Source: DASSNU01 sp035701265
GTDB lineage: Bacteria > Gemmatimonadota > Gemmatimonadetes > Gemmatimonadales > Gemmatimonadaceae
Length of the DNA: 64,000 nt
Reading direction: 5' to 3'
Assembly: GCA_035701265.1 (NCBI GenBank)
Contig: DASSNU010000001.1
Location: forward strand, 1 to 64,000
Part shown: positions 35,614-44,500 of the stretch, piece by piece
How the letters are laid out: every line of letters starts with the position of its first letter
Position numbering within the stretch: position 1 is the first letter of the stretch
Translations under genes and position numbers: made by a program
Notes under the pieces: model-generated
Databases searched by the model: none
The model's input: only the letters and a program-made list of their open reading frames with translations
Told to the model about the DNA's origin: nothing

Positions 35614-35936
35614 GCGTCGTCGCCGCTGGCGTCGTTCCCCACGCCTTCGTGCGTGGCGAGCCGCGGCACGAGCAGGAAGCCATCGCGCGTGGCCGGCGCG
35701 AACGCGGCGAGCGGGCGCGCGAGCGGCACACTCGGGCCCTCGTCCACCCGCAGCGGCAATGGCGCGTCGCCCACCCCAGCCGCCGGCGGGACGCCGCTCG
35801 TATCGACCGCACGCAGCTCCTCCATGTGGGCAAGGATGTCGTTGAGCTGCGCCAGCAGCTCGGCCGTGCGCTCCTCGGGGAGCTCGAGATGCGCGAGCTC
35901 CATCACGTGTCGCAGATCATCCAGGCGAACCGCCAT
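35610..35936 (-). CDS. gatC: Asp/Glu-tRNA(Asn/Gln) amidotransferase subunit C
   Basis: A 108-residue stabilising subunit that wraps around GatA and GatB: VRLDDLRHVMELAHLELPEERTAELLAQLNDILAHMEELRAVDTSGVPPA followed by LPLRVDEGPSVPLAR. The ATG shares a base with the pcrA stop (TGATG). Confidence 0.93.
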   Translation of the reverse strand: MAVRLDDLRHVMELAHLELPEERTAELLAQLNDILAHMEELRAVDTSGVPPAAGVGDAPLPLRVDEGPSVPLARPLAAFAPATRDGFLLVPRLATHEGVGNDASGDDA

Positions 35937-38206
35937 CAGTCCGCTCCTCGCTCCAGTCCCGCGTAGGCGATCACGAGCCGCTTGCGTCCGATGCTCTCGT
36001 CGTCGAAGTCGACGGTGGCCTTGGCGTCGCGTCCGTTGCCGCTCACGTCGGCGATCGTCCCGCTGCCGAAGCGCGGGTGGCGCACGCGCTCGCCACGCAG
36101 ATAGCGCGGCGCGTCCTGCGATGCCTCCACGTCGGCCTCGCCACTCCAGCCCCACTCGACAGGGCGCCCCGGCCGCCGCTGCGACGGCCGCTGCCACGCG
36201 CCCGGCTCGGGGATAGTGGCGCGCCCGGTGGCGCGCGCCCGGATCGTGGCGCGCGACTGCACGAGCGCGGCAGGAATGCTCCGCAGAAAGCTGGACGGCG
36301 CGGCACTCGTCAGCTCGCCGTTCCGACGCCGGCTGCGCGCGTGTGTGAGATACAGGATCCGCTCGGCGCGCGTGATCCCCACGTAGAAGAGCCGCCGCTC
36401 CTCCTCCAGTTGCGATGGCTCATCGTAGGCGCGGCCGAGCGGGAACAATCCCTCTTCCAGCCCGGTGATGAACACCAGCGGGAACTCGAGTCCCTTGGCG
36501 TTGTGCACCGTCATGAGGGTGAGCGCGTCCGCCGCCTGATCATCGTCGGACGGTGAGACGAGCGATGCGCGCTGGAGAAAGTGGTCGAGCGGGGAGAGCC
36601 CCAACTCGCCGCCATCGTCGACCACCGTTTCGGCGGCGCTCGCCACGAGCTCGCGCACGTTCTCCACACGCTCGGCGCCCTCCGGTCCCTCGCGCCGCAG
36701 CGCGTCCACGAAGCCGATGGCGTCGATGAGGTCGCGCAGGAGCGCATCGACCGGCGCGTCGGCGGCGCGCGCGCGCAATCCGGCGATGAGCTCGGCAAAG
36801 GCGCCGAGCGCAGCGCGCGCGGCCGGGCGGAGCTCAGCCAGGAGGTCGGGACGCGCGGCGGCTTGCAGCAGCGACACCCCCGCGCCACGCGCGCGCACGG
36901 TGAGCGCATCGAGCGTGGCCTCCCCCAGCCCGCGGCGCGGCACCGCGATCGCACGCAGAAACGCCTCGTCATCCGATGGATTGGCGATCAGCCGGAGATA
37001 GGCCATGAGGTCGCGGATCTCGCGGCGATCGTAGAAGCGCACGGCACCCACTACCCGATACGCAAGCGCGTGGCGGCGGAGTGCTTCTTCCATCGACCGG
37101 CTCTGCGCGTTGGTGCGATAGAGCACCGCCACGTCGGAGAGCGCGGTGATGCGCCCCATCGAGCGCTGCGCGACGATCTCCTCGGCAACGCCTTCCGCTT
37201 CGTCCCGCTCATCGAGCGCGGCCAGCACGGTCACCGGCTCCCCCGCAGGACGGGTCGCGCGCAGCGTCTTGCCGCGACGCTCCGCGTTGGAGCGGATGAC
37301 CTCGTTGGCGACGGCCAGAATCTGCGGCGTGGAGCGGTAGTTCTCCTCCAGGCGCACGATGCGCGCGGCGGGAAAGTCCTTCTCGAAGTCCAGGATGTTG
37401 CGGATGTCCGCGCCACGCCAGCCGTAGATGGACTGGTCGTCGTCTCCCACCACGCACACGTTGCCGTGCGCGCCTGCGAGGAGCGCGATGCACCGGTACT
37501 GTGCGCGGTTGGTGTCCTGGTACTCGTCCACGAGCACGAACTGGAAGCGGTCGCGGTAGTGCTCCAGCACATCGGGGTGCCGCTCGAAGAGCCGCACCGG
37601 AAGGACGAGCAGATCGTCGAAGTCCACCGCGTTGGCCTCGCGCAGCGCGTCCTCCAACGCCGGATAGACGGCGGCCGCCGCGCGCGTGGCGGGATCCATG
37701 GCCAGGCGTGCGTACTCGTCCGGTCCCACCAGCGCGTTCTTCGCGTCGGAGAGGAGCGCGCGGATCATCTTGGGCGCCCACTCGCGATTCGAGACGCCCA
37801 CGCGCTCCATCACGCGCGTGATGAGGGAGAGCGAGTCGGCTTCATCGTAGATGGTGAAGGCGTGCGTGCGGCCTACGCGTCCCGCCTCGCGCCGCAGCAG
37901 GCGGGCGCCGATGGCGTGGAAGGTCCCCGCCCACATGCCAGCCGGCTCCTCGCCGAGCAGCGCGGCCACGCGGGAGCGCATCTCTCCCGCGGCTTTGTTC
38001 GTGAAGGTGACGGCGAGCACGCGCGCCGGATCGACGCCGTGGTGATCGACCAGGCGCGCGATGCGGGTGGTGAGCACGCGCGTCTTCCCCGAACCGGCAC
38101 CGGCGAGAACCAGCAGCGGCCCCTCGAAGTGGAGGACCGCCTCGCGCTGTGCGGGATTGAGGGTGGAGAGTGTGTCGGTGCCGGACGTGGTGGCGGGGAA
38201 CGTCAT
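35936..38206 (-). CDS. pcrA: PcrA/UvrD-type ATP-dependent DNA helicase
   Basis: A superfamily 1 3'-5' helicase of 756 residues for repair and replication-fork maintenance. Motifs in order: LNPAQREAVLHFEGPLLVLAGAGSGKTR (Q motif and Walker A), AVTFTNKAAGEMR (Ia), FVLVDEYQDTNRAQY (II), VVGDDDQSIYGWRGA (III), LEENYRST (IV), LMTVHNAKGLEFPLVFITGLEEG (V), EERRLFYVGITRAE (VI). The C terminus has the PcrA-like RHPRFGSGTIADVSGNG Tudor-type segment that binds RNA polymerase. The start overlaps the kinase gene (ATGA). Confidence 0.95.
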   Translation of the reverse strand: MTFPATTSGTDTLSTLNPAQREAVLHFEGPLLVLAGAGSGKTRVLTTRIARLVDHHGVDPARVLAVTFTNKAAGEMRSRVAALLGEEPAGMWAGTFHAIGARLLRREAGRVGRTHAFTIYDEADSLSLITRVMERVGVSNREWAPKMIRALLSDAKNALVGPDEYARLAMDPATRAAAAVYPALEDALREANAVDFDDLLVLPVRLFERHPDVLEHYRDRFQFVLVDEYQDTNRAQYRCIALLAGAHGNVCVVGDDDQSIYGWRGADIRNILDFEKDFPAARIVRLEENYRSTPQILAVANEVIRSNAERRGKTLRATRPAGEPVTVLAALDERDEAEGVAEEIVAQRSMGRITALSDVAVLYRTNAQSRSMEEALRRHALAYRVVGAVRFYDRREIRDLMAYLRLIANPSDDEAFLRAIAVPRRGLGEATLDALTVRARGAGVSLLQAAARPDLLAELRPAARAALGAFAELIAGLRARAADAPVDALLRDLIDAIGFVDALRREGPEGAERVENVRELVASAAETVVDDGGELGLSPLDHFLQRASLVSPSDDDQAADALTLMTVHNAKGLEFPLVFITGLEEGLFPLGRAYDEPSQLEEERRLFYVGITRAERILYLTHARSRRRNGELTSAAPSSFLRSIPAALVQSRATIRARATGRATIPEPGAWQRPSQRRPGRPVEWGWSGEADVEASQDAPRYLRGERVRHPRFGSGTIADVSGNGRDAKATVDFDDESIGRKRLVIAYAGLERGAD

Positions 38207-39345
38207 AGACGAAGTATAACGTCGAACGTGGCGCCCCGTTCGCTGGGCGCGAGCACCAGGCGCCCGTCGTTGTGCTCCTCGATGATGCGCCGTGCGAGGG
38301 AGAGCCCGATGCCCCACCCCGACTGCTTGGTGGAGAAGCCCGGCTCGAAGATGCGCTTGCGCAGCTCGCGCGGGATGCCGGGACCGTCGTCGAGGATGCG
38401 CACGCGCACGCGGTCCGGCTCCATCCGCTCGGCGGCGATGTGCAGGTGCCCGCCACGGCCGGCCAGCGCGTCGAGCCCATTCTTCGCCAGCGCTTCGAGC
38501 GCCCATTCGAGCAGCACGGCGTCGCCCTCGACGGTGAGCGGCTCGCGATCGCGGCTCACCGTGATGTTCACGCGATGGGCGAGCGTCGGCACGCGCGCCT
38601 GGAAGTAGCGCGCCACGCGCTCGGCCAGCTCGCCCATGTCCACCGGGTCGCGGCGCGGCGGGCGGCCGATGCGCTCGAAGCGGTGCGCCACCCGCTCCAG
38701 TCGCTCCAGGTCCGCCTGCATGTGGTCGATGGCGAGTTGCGGTACGGGCTCCGCGTCCCGATCCCGCAGGAGCTCGATCCATCCGCTCAGGCTGGAGAGC
38801 GGCGTGGCGAGCTGATGCGCCGACTCGCGCGCCATGCCGGCCCACACGTGCTCCCGATCCGCGCGGCTGCGGGTGCGCAGCGTGTACACGCCGGCGACGA
38901 AGACGAGCGCGAGGAGCAGCGCCTGGAGCACCGGGATGACGCGGAGGCTGGTGACGAGCGTGCTGTCGCCGAAATGCACGCGGCCGCTCCCGTGCACCAC
39001 CGGCGGGTTCTCGCGGTCGAGCCGCTGGACGAAGGCGGCCACGCGCGGATCATCGAGCGGGGCATCGAACGGCAGGTTGGCCGCGGCCGTCACGCGTCCC
39101 TGCGCATCGGTCACGACCACGGGGACGCCAAGCTCGCGGATGGCGCGCGCGAGGTCGAGCATGGCCGCGTTCCCCGCTTCCTCGTTCGGATCGGCCAGCG
39201 CATCGAAGACGCGGGCGTACATCGCCGCGTAGTGTCCTGCGTCACGCCGCAGCTCGGACACCACCGTCTGGGAGTAGACGATGTACGATCCCAGCAGCAG
39301 CAGGACGAGCGCACCGAGGAGGACCACCGACGCGCCGCGGCGCAT
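38203..39345 (-). CDS. Membrane sensor histidine kinase, orphan
   Basis: 380 residues: TM1 near residues 6-26 (VVLLGALVLLLLGSYIVY), an extracytoplasmic region of about 110 residues, TM2 (VIPVLQALLLALVFVAGVYTL), then a short dimerisation helix with the phospho-acceptor His in ESAHQLATPLSSLSGWIELL (about residue 180) and an ATPase domain (ALEALAKNGLDA N box, ILDDGPGIP, GFSTKQSGWGIGLSLARRIIEEH). No response regulator adjoins it; the regulator at 41701 is in another operon. It starts two bases after serS. Confidence 0.87.
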   Translation of the reverse strand: MRRGASVVLLGALVLLLLGSYIVYSQTVVSELRRDAGHYAAMYARVFDALADPNEEAGNAAMLDLARAIRELGVPVVVTDAQGRVTAAANLPFDAPLDDPRVAAFVQRLDRENPPVVHGSGRVHFGDSTLVTSLRVIPVLQALLLALVFVAGVYTLRTRSRADREHVWAGMARESAHQLATPLSSLSGWIELLRDRDAEPVPQLAIDHMQADLERLERVAHRFERIGRPPRRDPVDMGELAERVARYFQARVPTLAHRVNITVSRDREPLTVEGDAVLLEWALEALAKNGLDALAGRGGHLHIAAERMEPDRVRVRILDDGPGIPRELRKRIFEPGFSTKQSGWGIGLSLARRIIEEHNDGRLVLAPSERGATFDVILRL

Positions 39346-39347
39346 CG

Positions 39348-40619
39348 TCAGCGGATGACGTCGGCGCCGAAATACGGGCGCAGGACATCGGGCACGGACA
39401 CCGTGCCATCGGCGCACTGATAGTGCTCGAGGATGGCGATGATCGTGCGCGGGAAGGCGAGTCCCGATCCGTTCAACGTGTGCACGTAGCGCGGCTTCTC
39501 CCCTGGCGCGGGGCGATAGCGGATCTGCGCACGGCGCGCCTGGAAGTCGGTGAACACGCTGCACGAGGACACCTCGAGCCATCGCTCGATGCCGGGGGCC
39601 CACACCTCCAGATCGTACGTCTTGGCCGCGGCGAAGCCGAGGTCGCCGGCGGCGAGCTGCACGACGCGGTACGGGAGCCCCAACCGCTGCAGCACCGTCT
39701 CGGCGTGCCCCGTGAGCCGCTCCAGTTCGGCGGCGGAGTCTTCCGGCGTGGTGAAGCGCACCAGCTCCACCTTGTCGAACTGATGGACGCGGATGAGTCC
39801 GCGCGTGTCCTTGCCGTGCGCCCCCGCCTCGCGCCGGAAGCACGGCGTGTACGCGGTGAGGGCGAGCGGGAGCGACGCTCCGTCGAGCAGCTCGTCCCGG
39901 TACAGGTTCGTGACCGGGACCTCGGCGGTGGGAATCAGGAACAGGTCATCGGTGGTGACGTACGCGTCATCCTCGAACTTGGGAAGCTGCCCCGTGCCCG
40001 TCATGGATGCGCGATTCACCAGCACCGGCACCCAGTACTCGGTGTAGCCGTGCTCGCGTGTGTGCAGATCGAGCATGAACGACATGAGCGCGCGTGTGAG
40101 GCGGGCGAGCGCGCCGCGCATGGCGACGAAGCCGGAGCCGGAGATCTTCGCGCCGCGCGGGAGATCGAGGATGCCCAGGGCTTCCCCCACATCCCAGTGC
40201 GGGCACACGCCATCGTGCGGCCGCGGCGTGCCCCACGTGCGGATCACGCGGTTCGCTTCCTCGCCGCCTTCCTGCACATCGGGGAGCGGAATGTTGGGGA
40301 GCTCGAGGAGGAGCGCGGTGAGCGCGCCCTCCGTCTCTCCCAACCGTGTCTCCAGCGCGGCAATGCGCGCGCCGATCTCGCGCGAGCGCGCCACCAGATC
40401 GTCCGCCTCCTCGCGCGCACGCTTGCGCCGCGCGACTTCCTGCGAGACGGCATTGCGCTCGGCCTTCAGCGCGTCGGCGTCCTGAATGGCGGCGCGCCGA
40501 TCACGATCCAGCGCCTCCAGCCGGTCGAGCACCGGCGCGAGTGCAGACAGCGCGCCGCGACGGCGCATCCCGTCGCGTAGCGCGTCCAGTCCGTCGCGCA
40601 GGAGCTTCAGGTCGTGCAC
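39348..40619 (-). CDS. serS: Seryl-tRNA synthetase
   Basis: It charges tRNA-Ser, and also tRNA-Sec, with serine, linking it to the selC/selD system. 423 residues: N-terminal coiled-coil arm (roughly residues 28-105, ALDRDRRAAIQDADALKAERNAVSQEV) and class II core with motif 2 (LTAYTPCFRREAGAHGKDTRGLIRVHQFDKVELV) and motif 3 (LNGSGLAFPRTIIAILEHYQ). Two bases separate it from the lipoprotein gene upstream. Confidence 0.97.
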   Translation of the reverse strand: MHDLKLLRDGLDALRDGMRRRGALSALAPVLDRLEALDRDRRAAIQDADALKAERNAVSQEVARRKRAREEADDLVARSREIGARIAALETRLGETEGALTALLLELPNIPLPDVQEGGEEANRVIRTWGTPRPHDGVCPHWDVGEALGILDLPRGAKISGSGFVAMRGALARLTRALMSFMLDLHTREHGYTEYWVPVLVNRASMTGTGQLPKFEDDAYVTTDDLFLIPTAEVPVTNLYRDELLDGASLPLALTAYTPCFRREAGAHGKDTRGLIRVHQFDKVELVRFTTPEDSAAELERLTGHAETVLQRLGLPYRVVQLAAGDLGFAAAKTYDLEVWAPGIERWLEVSSCSVFTDFQARRAQIRYRPAPGEKPRYVHTLNGSGLAFPRTIIAILEHYQCADGTVSVPDVLRPYFGADVIR

Positions 40620-40621
40620 GT

Positions 40622-41185
40622 TCAGTCGTCCGGAACGCCTTCGCCGAACGAGCGGAAGCCGCAGTTGGGGTCCACACGCAGCCGCACCCGGAACGTGCGC
40701 GCATCCGGGTCGATGTCCAGGATCTCGAGCTTCGAGTAGATGAACGGATTGACCAACCCCGCACAGGCGCTGGACGCCGCGCGCACCACGAGCACGTCAC
40801 CCACATTGACGAGCGTCGGGTTGTTCTCCTCGTACCCGCCGTCCGCCGCACGGCCGATGTCGTCGAAGTCCTGCGTGCTCACCAGCACGCCGGCGCGACC
40901 GCCGAGCCCGAGCGCGGCGGGGGGAAGGATCTCTCCCTGCCCTTCCGGCGTGATGTCGAAGAGGATGTCGAAGCCCGACGTGGGCTCGGCGCGCACGGCC
41001 GTCCCCTGGATGGTGTTGATCGCCACGGGCGCGGTGACGGGAGATCCGCTGAGCGCGAAGACGGTGACGGTGTCCTCGAACACGCGGAAGCTCGCATCCA
41101 GCCCGGTAAGATCGCCGCAGCCGGCCGTCGATGCGGCCGCGGCCGCCGCGACCGACAGGATGGCGATGCGCAGTGTCGGCTTCAT
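40622..41185 (-). CDS. Putative lipoprotein, function unknown
   Basis: 187 residues with a signal peptide of mostly alanines ending STAGC (Cys23), a lipoprotein cleavage pattern. The mature part is strand-rich (SFRVFEDTVTVFALSG, GFDILFDITPEG, TFRVRLRVDPNCGF), with no family recognised. ATG 41185 is preferred because the signal peptide begins there; the frame extends further upstream but that part has no signal-like sequence and would overlap the promoter. First gene before serS. Confidence 0.7.
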   Translation of the reverse strand: MKPTLRIAILSVAAAAAASTAGCGDLTGLDASFRVFEDTVTVFALSGSPVTAPVAINTIQGTAVRAEPTSGFDILFDITPEGQGEILPPAALGLGGRAGVLVSTQDFDDIGRAADGGYEENNPTLVNVGDVLVVRAASSACAGLVNPFIYSKLEILDIDPDARTFRVRLRVDPNCGFRSFGEGVPDD

Positions 41186-41230
41186 GAGCAATCCGGCCGG
41201 AAGGAAGCGTGAGGATGCAGTAGGCCGCGA

Positions 41231-41260
41231 ACAATAACGCCGTGTCACGCACAACTTCAA
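41231..41260 (-). promoter_or_regulatory. Candidate promoter of the lipoprotein-serS operon
   Basis: TTGAAG (41260-41255), an 18-base spacer and TATTGT (41236-41231), about 46 bases upstream of the ATG. Divergent from the promoter at 41275-41303. Confidence 0.5.
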
Positions 41261-41274
41261 GCTGTTGCGTTCGC

Positions 41275-41303
41275 TTGACTTCACTCTCTGCCACGCCTAG
41301 GTT
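41275..41303 (+). promoter_or_regulatory. Promoter of the roadblock-response regulator operon
   Basis: TTGACT (41275-41280), a 17-base spacer and TAGGTT (41298-41303). GGGAG lies seven bases before the ATG at 41329. Confidence 0.6.
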
Positions 41304-41328
41304 CGCAGCACGATCACGGGAGTCGCCC

Positions 41329-41685
41329 ATGCCCACCATCCGTGAGCTCGTTGCAGCGCTCAGAGAGCGGGACGGCGTGGAGGCCGCCGTGCTTCTGGGG
41401 CGCGATGGGCTGGTCATCGATGCTGCCAACGCCCTACCGGCCGCCGATACCGACGCGATCGCCGCGCTCGTGCCGGCCGTGGTAGGGTCCGCCGACGCAC
41501 TGGGCCATCAGAGCGGGCGCGGGGCGCTCCTCACCGCCATTCTCGAGCACGAGGGAGGGATCGCTGTCGTGTCCGTGCTCACGCCCGACGCGGTCCTCTT
41601 GGTCATGATGCGCGAGAGCGCGCACGTAGGTCCGCTGCTCTTCGAGCTGCGTCGCAGCCGTCAGCATCTCGCCAGTCTGGTCTAA
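41329..41685 (+). CDS. Roadblock/LC7 domain protein
   Basis: 118 residues forming one roadblock domain: PTIRELVAALRERDGVEAAVLLGRDGLVIDAAN ... GGIAVVSVLTPDAVLLVMMRESAHVGPLLFELRRSR. Such proteins (MglB-like) regulate small GTPases or polarity and signalling complexes. No MglA-type GTPase is beside it; instead a response-regulator gene follows after 15 bases. Confidence 0.85.
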   Translation: MPTIRELVAALRERDGVEAAVLLGRDGLVIDAANALPAADTDAIAALVPAVVGSADALGHQSGRGALLTAILEHEGGIAVVSVLTPDAVLLVMMRESAHVGPLLFELRRSRQHLASLV

Positions 41686-41700
41686 CCGCATCACCGGCCG

Positions 41701-42111
41701 ATGTCCACGCCGCGTCTCCACGTTCTCGTTGCCGATGATGAGCCGCACATCGGCCGTATCATCAAGATGAAACTCGAGCAGGGGCCCTTCGACGTGATCC
41801 TCGCCTATGACGGGCGACAGGCGCTCGATGCGCTGGAACAGGATCCGAACGTGGCGCTGGTGATGCTCGATCTCATGATGCCGCGCGTGAGCGGACTCGA
41901 CGTGCTGGCGCGCATGCGGGAAGACACGCGGTGGCGCTCGCTTCCCTGCATCGTGCTCACCGCCGCCGGGCAGGAGCAGCACTACCGACACGCCATGGAG
42001 CTCGGCGCGAGCGAATTCTTCACCAAGCCGTTCAGCCCGAAAAAGCTGTACGCGCGCGCCGCCGAGCTGGCGGGGGTCGCTGCGGATCGACCGGGAGCGC
42101 CTCCGCAGTGA
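41701..42111 (+). CDS. Single-domain response regulator (CheY-like receiver)
   Basis: 136 residues: acidic pocket ADDEPH, phospho-acceptor Asp in LVMLDLMMPRVSGLDVL, the Thr in VLTAAG and the Lys in FFTKPFSPKKL. No output domain. It may act through protein contacts or serve the orphan kinase at 38203-39345; no pairing is proven. Its stop overlaps the next start (GTGA). Confidence 0.9.
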   Translation: MSTPRLHVLVADDEPHIGRIIKMKLEQGPFDVILAYDGRQALDALEQDPNVALVMLDLMMPRVSGLDVLARMREDTRWRSLPCIVLTAAGQEQHYRHAMELGASEFFTKPFSPKKLYARAAELAGVAADRPGAPPQ

Positions 42112-43181
42112 GCGTGACCCCCTGGGTGGTGGTGCTGGCGGGTGGGGTGGGCTCACGCTTCTGGCCGTTGAGCACGGCCGCGCGCCCCAAGCAGCTCCTC
42201 CCACTCGCGGGCCCGCGTCCGATGCTGGCGGAGACGCTCTCGCGCCTCGCGCCGCTGGTGCCCGCCGAACGCACGCTCGTGCTCACGAGCGACGCACTGG
42301 CTCCCGAGATCGGCGCGCTCTGCAGTGCACTGCCAGCGGAGAACATCGTGCGTGAGCCACGCGCCGCGGGCACGGCGGCGGCGCTCGCGTGGGGAGCGCT
42401 GCAGATCGCCGCGCGCGATCCACGTGCGGGCGACGCGGTCATGCTCTCGGTGCACGCCGACTGGTGGGTGGGAGACGACGCCGACTTTCGCGCCACGCTG
42501 CAACGCGCGGCGGATGTGGCCGCGGCGCAGGCGAGTCTCGTGACCGTGGGCATCGTGCCCACGCGCCCCGATCCGGGATTCGGCTACATCGAGCCGGGAG
42601 AGCTCGTGAACGGTGCGCGCCGCGTCGCGCGGTTCGTGGAGAAACCCACGCGCGAGATGGCCGCCACGCTCATCGCGCGTGGATGTCTGTGGAACTCCGG
42701 CATCTTCGCCTGGCGCGCCGGGGATTTCCTGGACGAGATTCGCGCGCACACGCCGGAGCTCTCCTCCGCGCTCGACGCCGCCCGCGTCACCAGCGGCGCG
42801 GAAGCGATGGCCGCCTTCTACGCGCAGGCGACGCCGATTTCGGTGGACCACGGCGTGCTGGAGCGGAGCAGCCGTGTGCTCGTCCTCCCCGGCCGCTTTC
42901 CGTGGGATGACGTGGGCACGTGGACCGCGCTCCGGCGCGTCCGCCAGCGCGACGGCGCCGGGAACGTGACGGCGGGCAGCGGCACCGCAGTGCTGCGCGA
43001 CGTGCGCGACAGCATCACGTACGCGGATGAGGGCTCCACGATCGTGGCCTACGGCGTGAGCGATCTCGTGATCGTCGCCCGCGGCGGGCTGGTGCTCGTC
43101 ACCACGCCGGAGCGCGCCACCGAGCTCAAGACGCTCGTGGATGCACTGCCCACTGCGCTACGCGAGGCCTCCGCCGGATGA
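42108..43181 (+). CDS. manC: Mannose-1-phosphate guanylyltransferase
   Basis: It makes GDP-mannose from mannose 1-phosphate and GTP for surface polysaccharides. 357 residues with the nucleotidyltransferase signature VVVLAGGVGSRFWPLSTAARPKQLLPL, SVHADWWVGDD (HAD in place of the commoner PAD), FVEKPTREMA, NSGIFAWRAG and FPWDDVGTW. The length fits the single-domain enzyme without a phosphomannose isomerase part. The GTG overlaps the response regulator stop. Confidence 0.9.
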   Translation: MSVTPWVVVLAGGVGSRFWPLSTAARPKQLLPLAGPRPMLAETLSRLAPLVPAERTLVLTSDALAPEIGALCSALPAENIVREPRAAGTAAALAWGALQIAARDPRAGDAVMLSVHADWWVGDDADFRATLQRAADVAAAQASLVTVGIVPTRPDPGFGYIEPGELVNGARRVARFVEKPTREMAATLIARGCLWNSGIFAWRAGDFLDEIRAHTPELSSALDAARVTSGAEAMAAFYAQATPISVDHGVLERSSRVLVLPGRFPWDDVGTWTALRRVRQRDGAGNVTAGSGTAVLRDVRDSITYADEGSTIVAYGVSDLVIVARGGLVLVTTPERATELKTLVDALPTALREASAG

Positions 43182-44500
43182 CCACGGAGGCGCACGCCCT
43201 GGAGGGCGCTACGACCGACGGCGGGCTCTATCTGTACGACGACGCGCGCGCGCGCCGCTTCGAGCCGTTCGCGCTCACCCGTCCGGTGAGCGAGCTGCGC
43301 GCCGGCGTGGCGCTCATCCGCCGCCGGTGGGAGCACATCCTCGGCCGCAGCGCGAGCGGCTTCATTGCCGGCGCACACCTGGACGGTTTCTCCGAGCCGG
43401 GCACCCCGCCCTTCACGCGCGGAGACATCCCCGCCGGCAGCATCCTTGTCAACGCCCGGTGCGTTCCGCCCATCGCCGGCAGCGGCGACGAGGCGGAGGA
43501 TGTCATGGGACAGACCGTCACCATCGCCGGCCGGGACTACACGCGCGTGGAGGCGAGCCCGGCGGGGGGCGCTGACGTGTGGATGTGCCGCGGGCGCGTG
43601 GCGGCGCTGCGGCTGGCGCAGGCGGTGCCCGCCGCGGCGCTCCGCGACGGCGATGTGTCCCTCGAGGTCCTCGGCGCGCGCGGCGCACGGATGGCCGAGC
43701 TGCGCGGGCGGTGGCTGGACGAGATCTGGAGCCTGATCGTGGATCTCGTGCCGCAGCTCCATGACGACATCCAGGCGATCGGCCCGCGGTTGCAGTGCGA
43801 GACGCCCGCCGGCGCGATCGTCGTGGGAGAGCACCCCGTGTACGTGGAGCGCGGCGCGCTGGTGGAGCCCGGTGTCTGCCTGGACGTGAGCGCGGGGCCC
43901 GTCCTGGTGCGGAGCGGCGCGGTGGTACGCGCGTTCACGCGACTCGTGGGCCCGTGCGCCATCGCGCGCGGGGCCACCGTGCTCGGCGACCGGATTCACG
44001 CGGCATCGATCGGCGAGACCACGCTCGTGCGCGGCGAGGTGAGCGAGACGGTGTTCCTGGGGTACAGCAACAAGGCGCACGATGGTTTCGTCGGGCACTC
44101 CTACGTGGGACGCTGGGTGAACCTGGGAGCGGGAACCATCACGAGCGATCTCAAGAACACCTACGGCACGATCTCGATCTGGACGCCGCGCGGCGTGCGC
44201 GACACCGGGACGCTCAAGCTGGGCACGTTCTTCGGCGATCACGTCAAGACGGGGATCGGGCTCCGCCTCACCACCGGCACCGTGCTCGGCGCGGGCAGCA
44301 GCCTGTTCGGCACCGCCATGCCGCCCAAGCACGTCCCCCCGTTCTCGTGGGGCGAAGGCGAGCGGCTCACGACGTTCGAGCTCGAGAAGTTCCTGGACAT
44401 CGCGGCGCGCGTGATGGGACGGCGCAATCAGACGCTCTCCGCGTCGCAGCGGCGGCAACTCGCTGCCGCGCACGCACTGGGACGGCGGGTCGCGCGATGA
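43178..44500 (+). CDS. Alternative GlmU-type sugar nucleotidyltransferase/acyltransferase
   Basis: 440 residues resembling the alternative bacterial GlmU family: an N-terminal half with LYLYDDARARRFEPFALTRPVSELRAGVALIRRRWE, and a C-terminal left-handed beta-helix of hexapeptide repeats (IVVGEHPVYVERGALVEPGVCL ... IGETTLVRGEVSETVFLGYSNKAHDGFVGHSYVG). It probably makes UDP-GlcNAc from GlcN-1-P. No second glmU is in the window. The start overlaps manC (ATGA). Confidence 0.82.
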   Translation: MTTEAHALEGATTDGGLYLYDDARARRFEPFALTRPVSELRAGVALIRRRWEHILGRSASGFIAGAHLDGFSEPGTPPFTRGDIPAGSILVNARCVPPIAGSGDEAEDVMGQTVTIAGRDYTRVEASPAGGADVWMCRGRVAALRLAQAVPAAALRDGDVSLEVLGARGARMAELRGRWLDEIWSLIVDLVPQLHDDIQAIGPRLQCETPAGAIVVGEHPVYVERGALVEPGVCLDVSAGPVLVRSGAVVRAFTRLVGPCAIARGATVLGDRIHAASIGETTLVRGEVSETVFLGYSNKAHDGFVGHSYVGRWVNLGAGTITSDLKNTYGTISIWTPRGVRDTGTLKLGTFFGDHVKTGIGLRLTTGTVLGAGSSLFGTAMPPKHVPPFSWGEGERLTTFELEKFLDIAARVMGRRNQTLSASQRRQLAAAHALGRRVAR

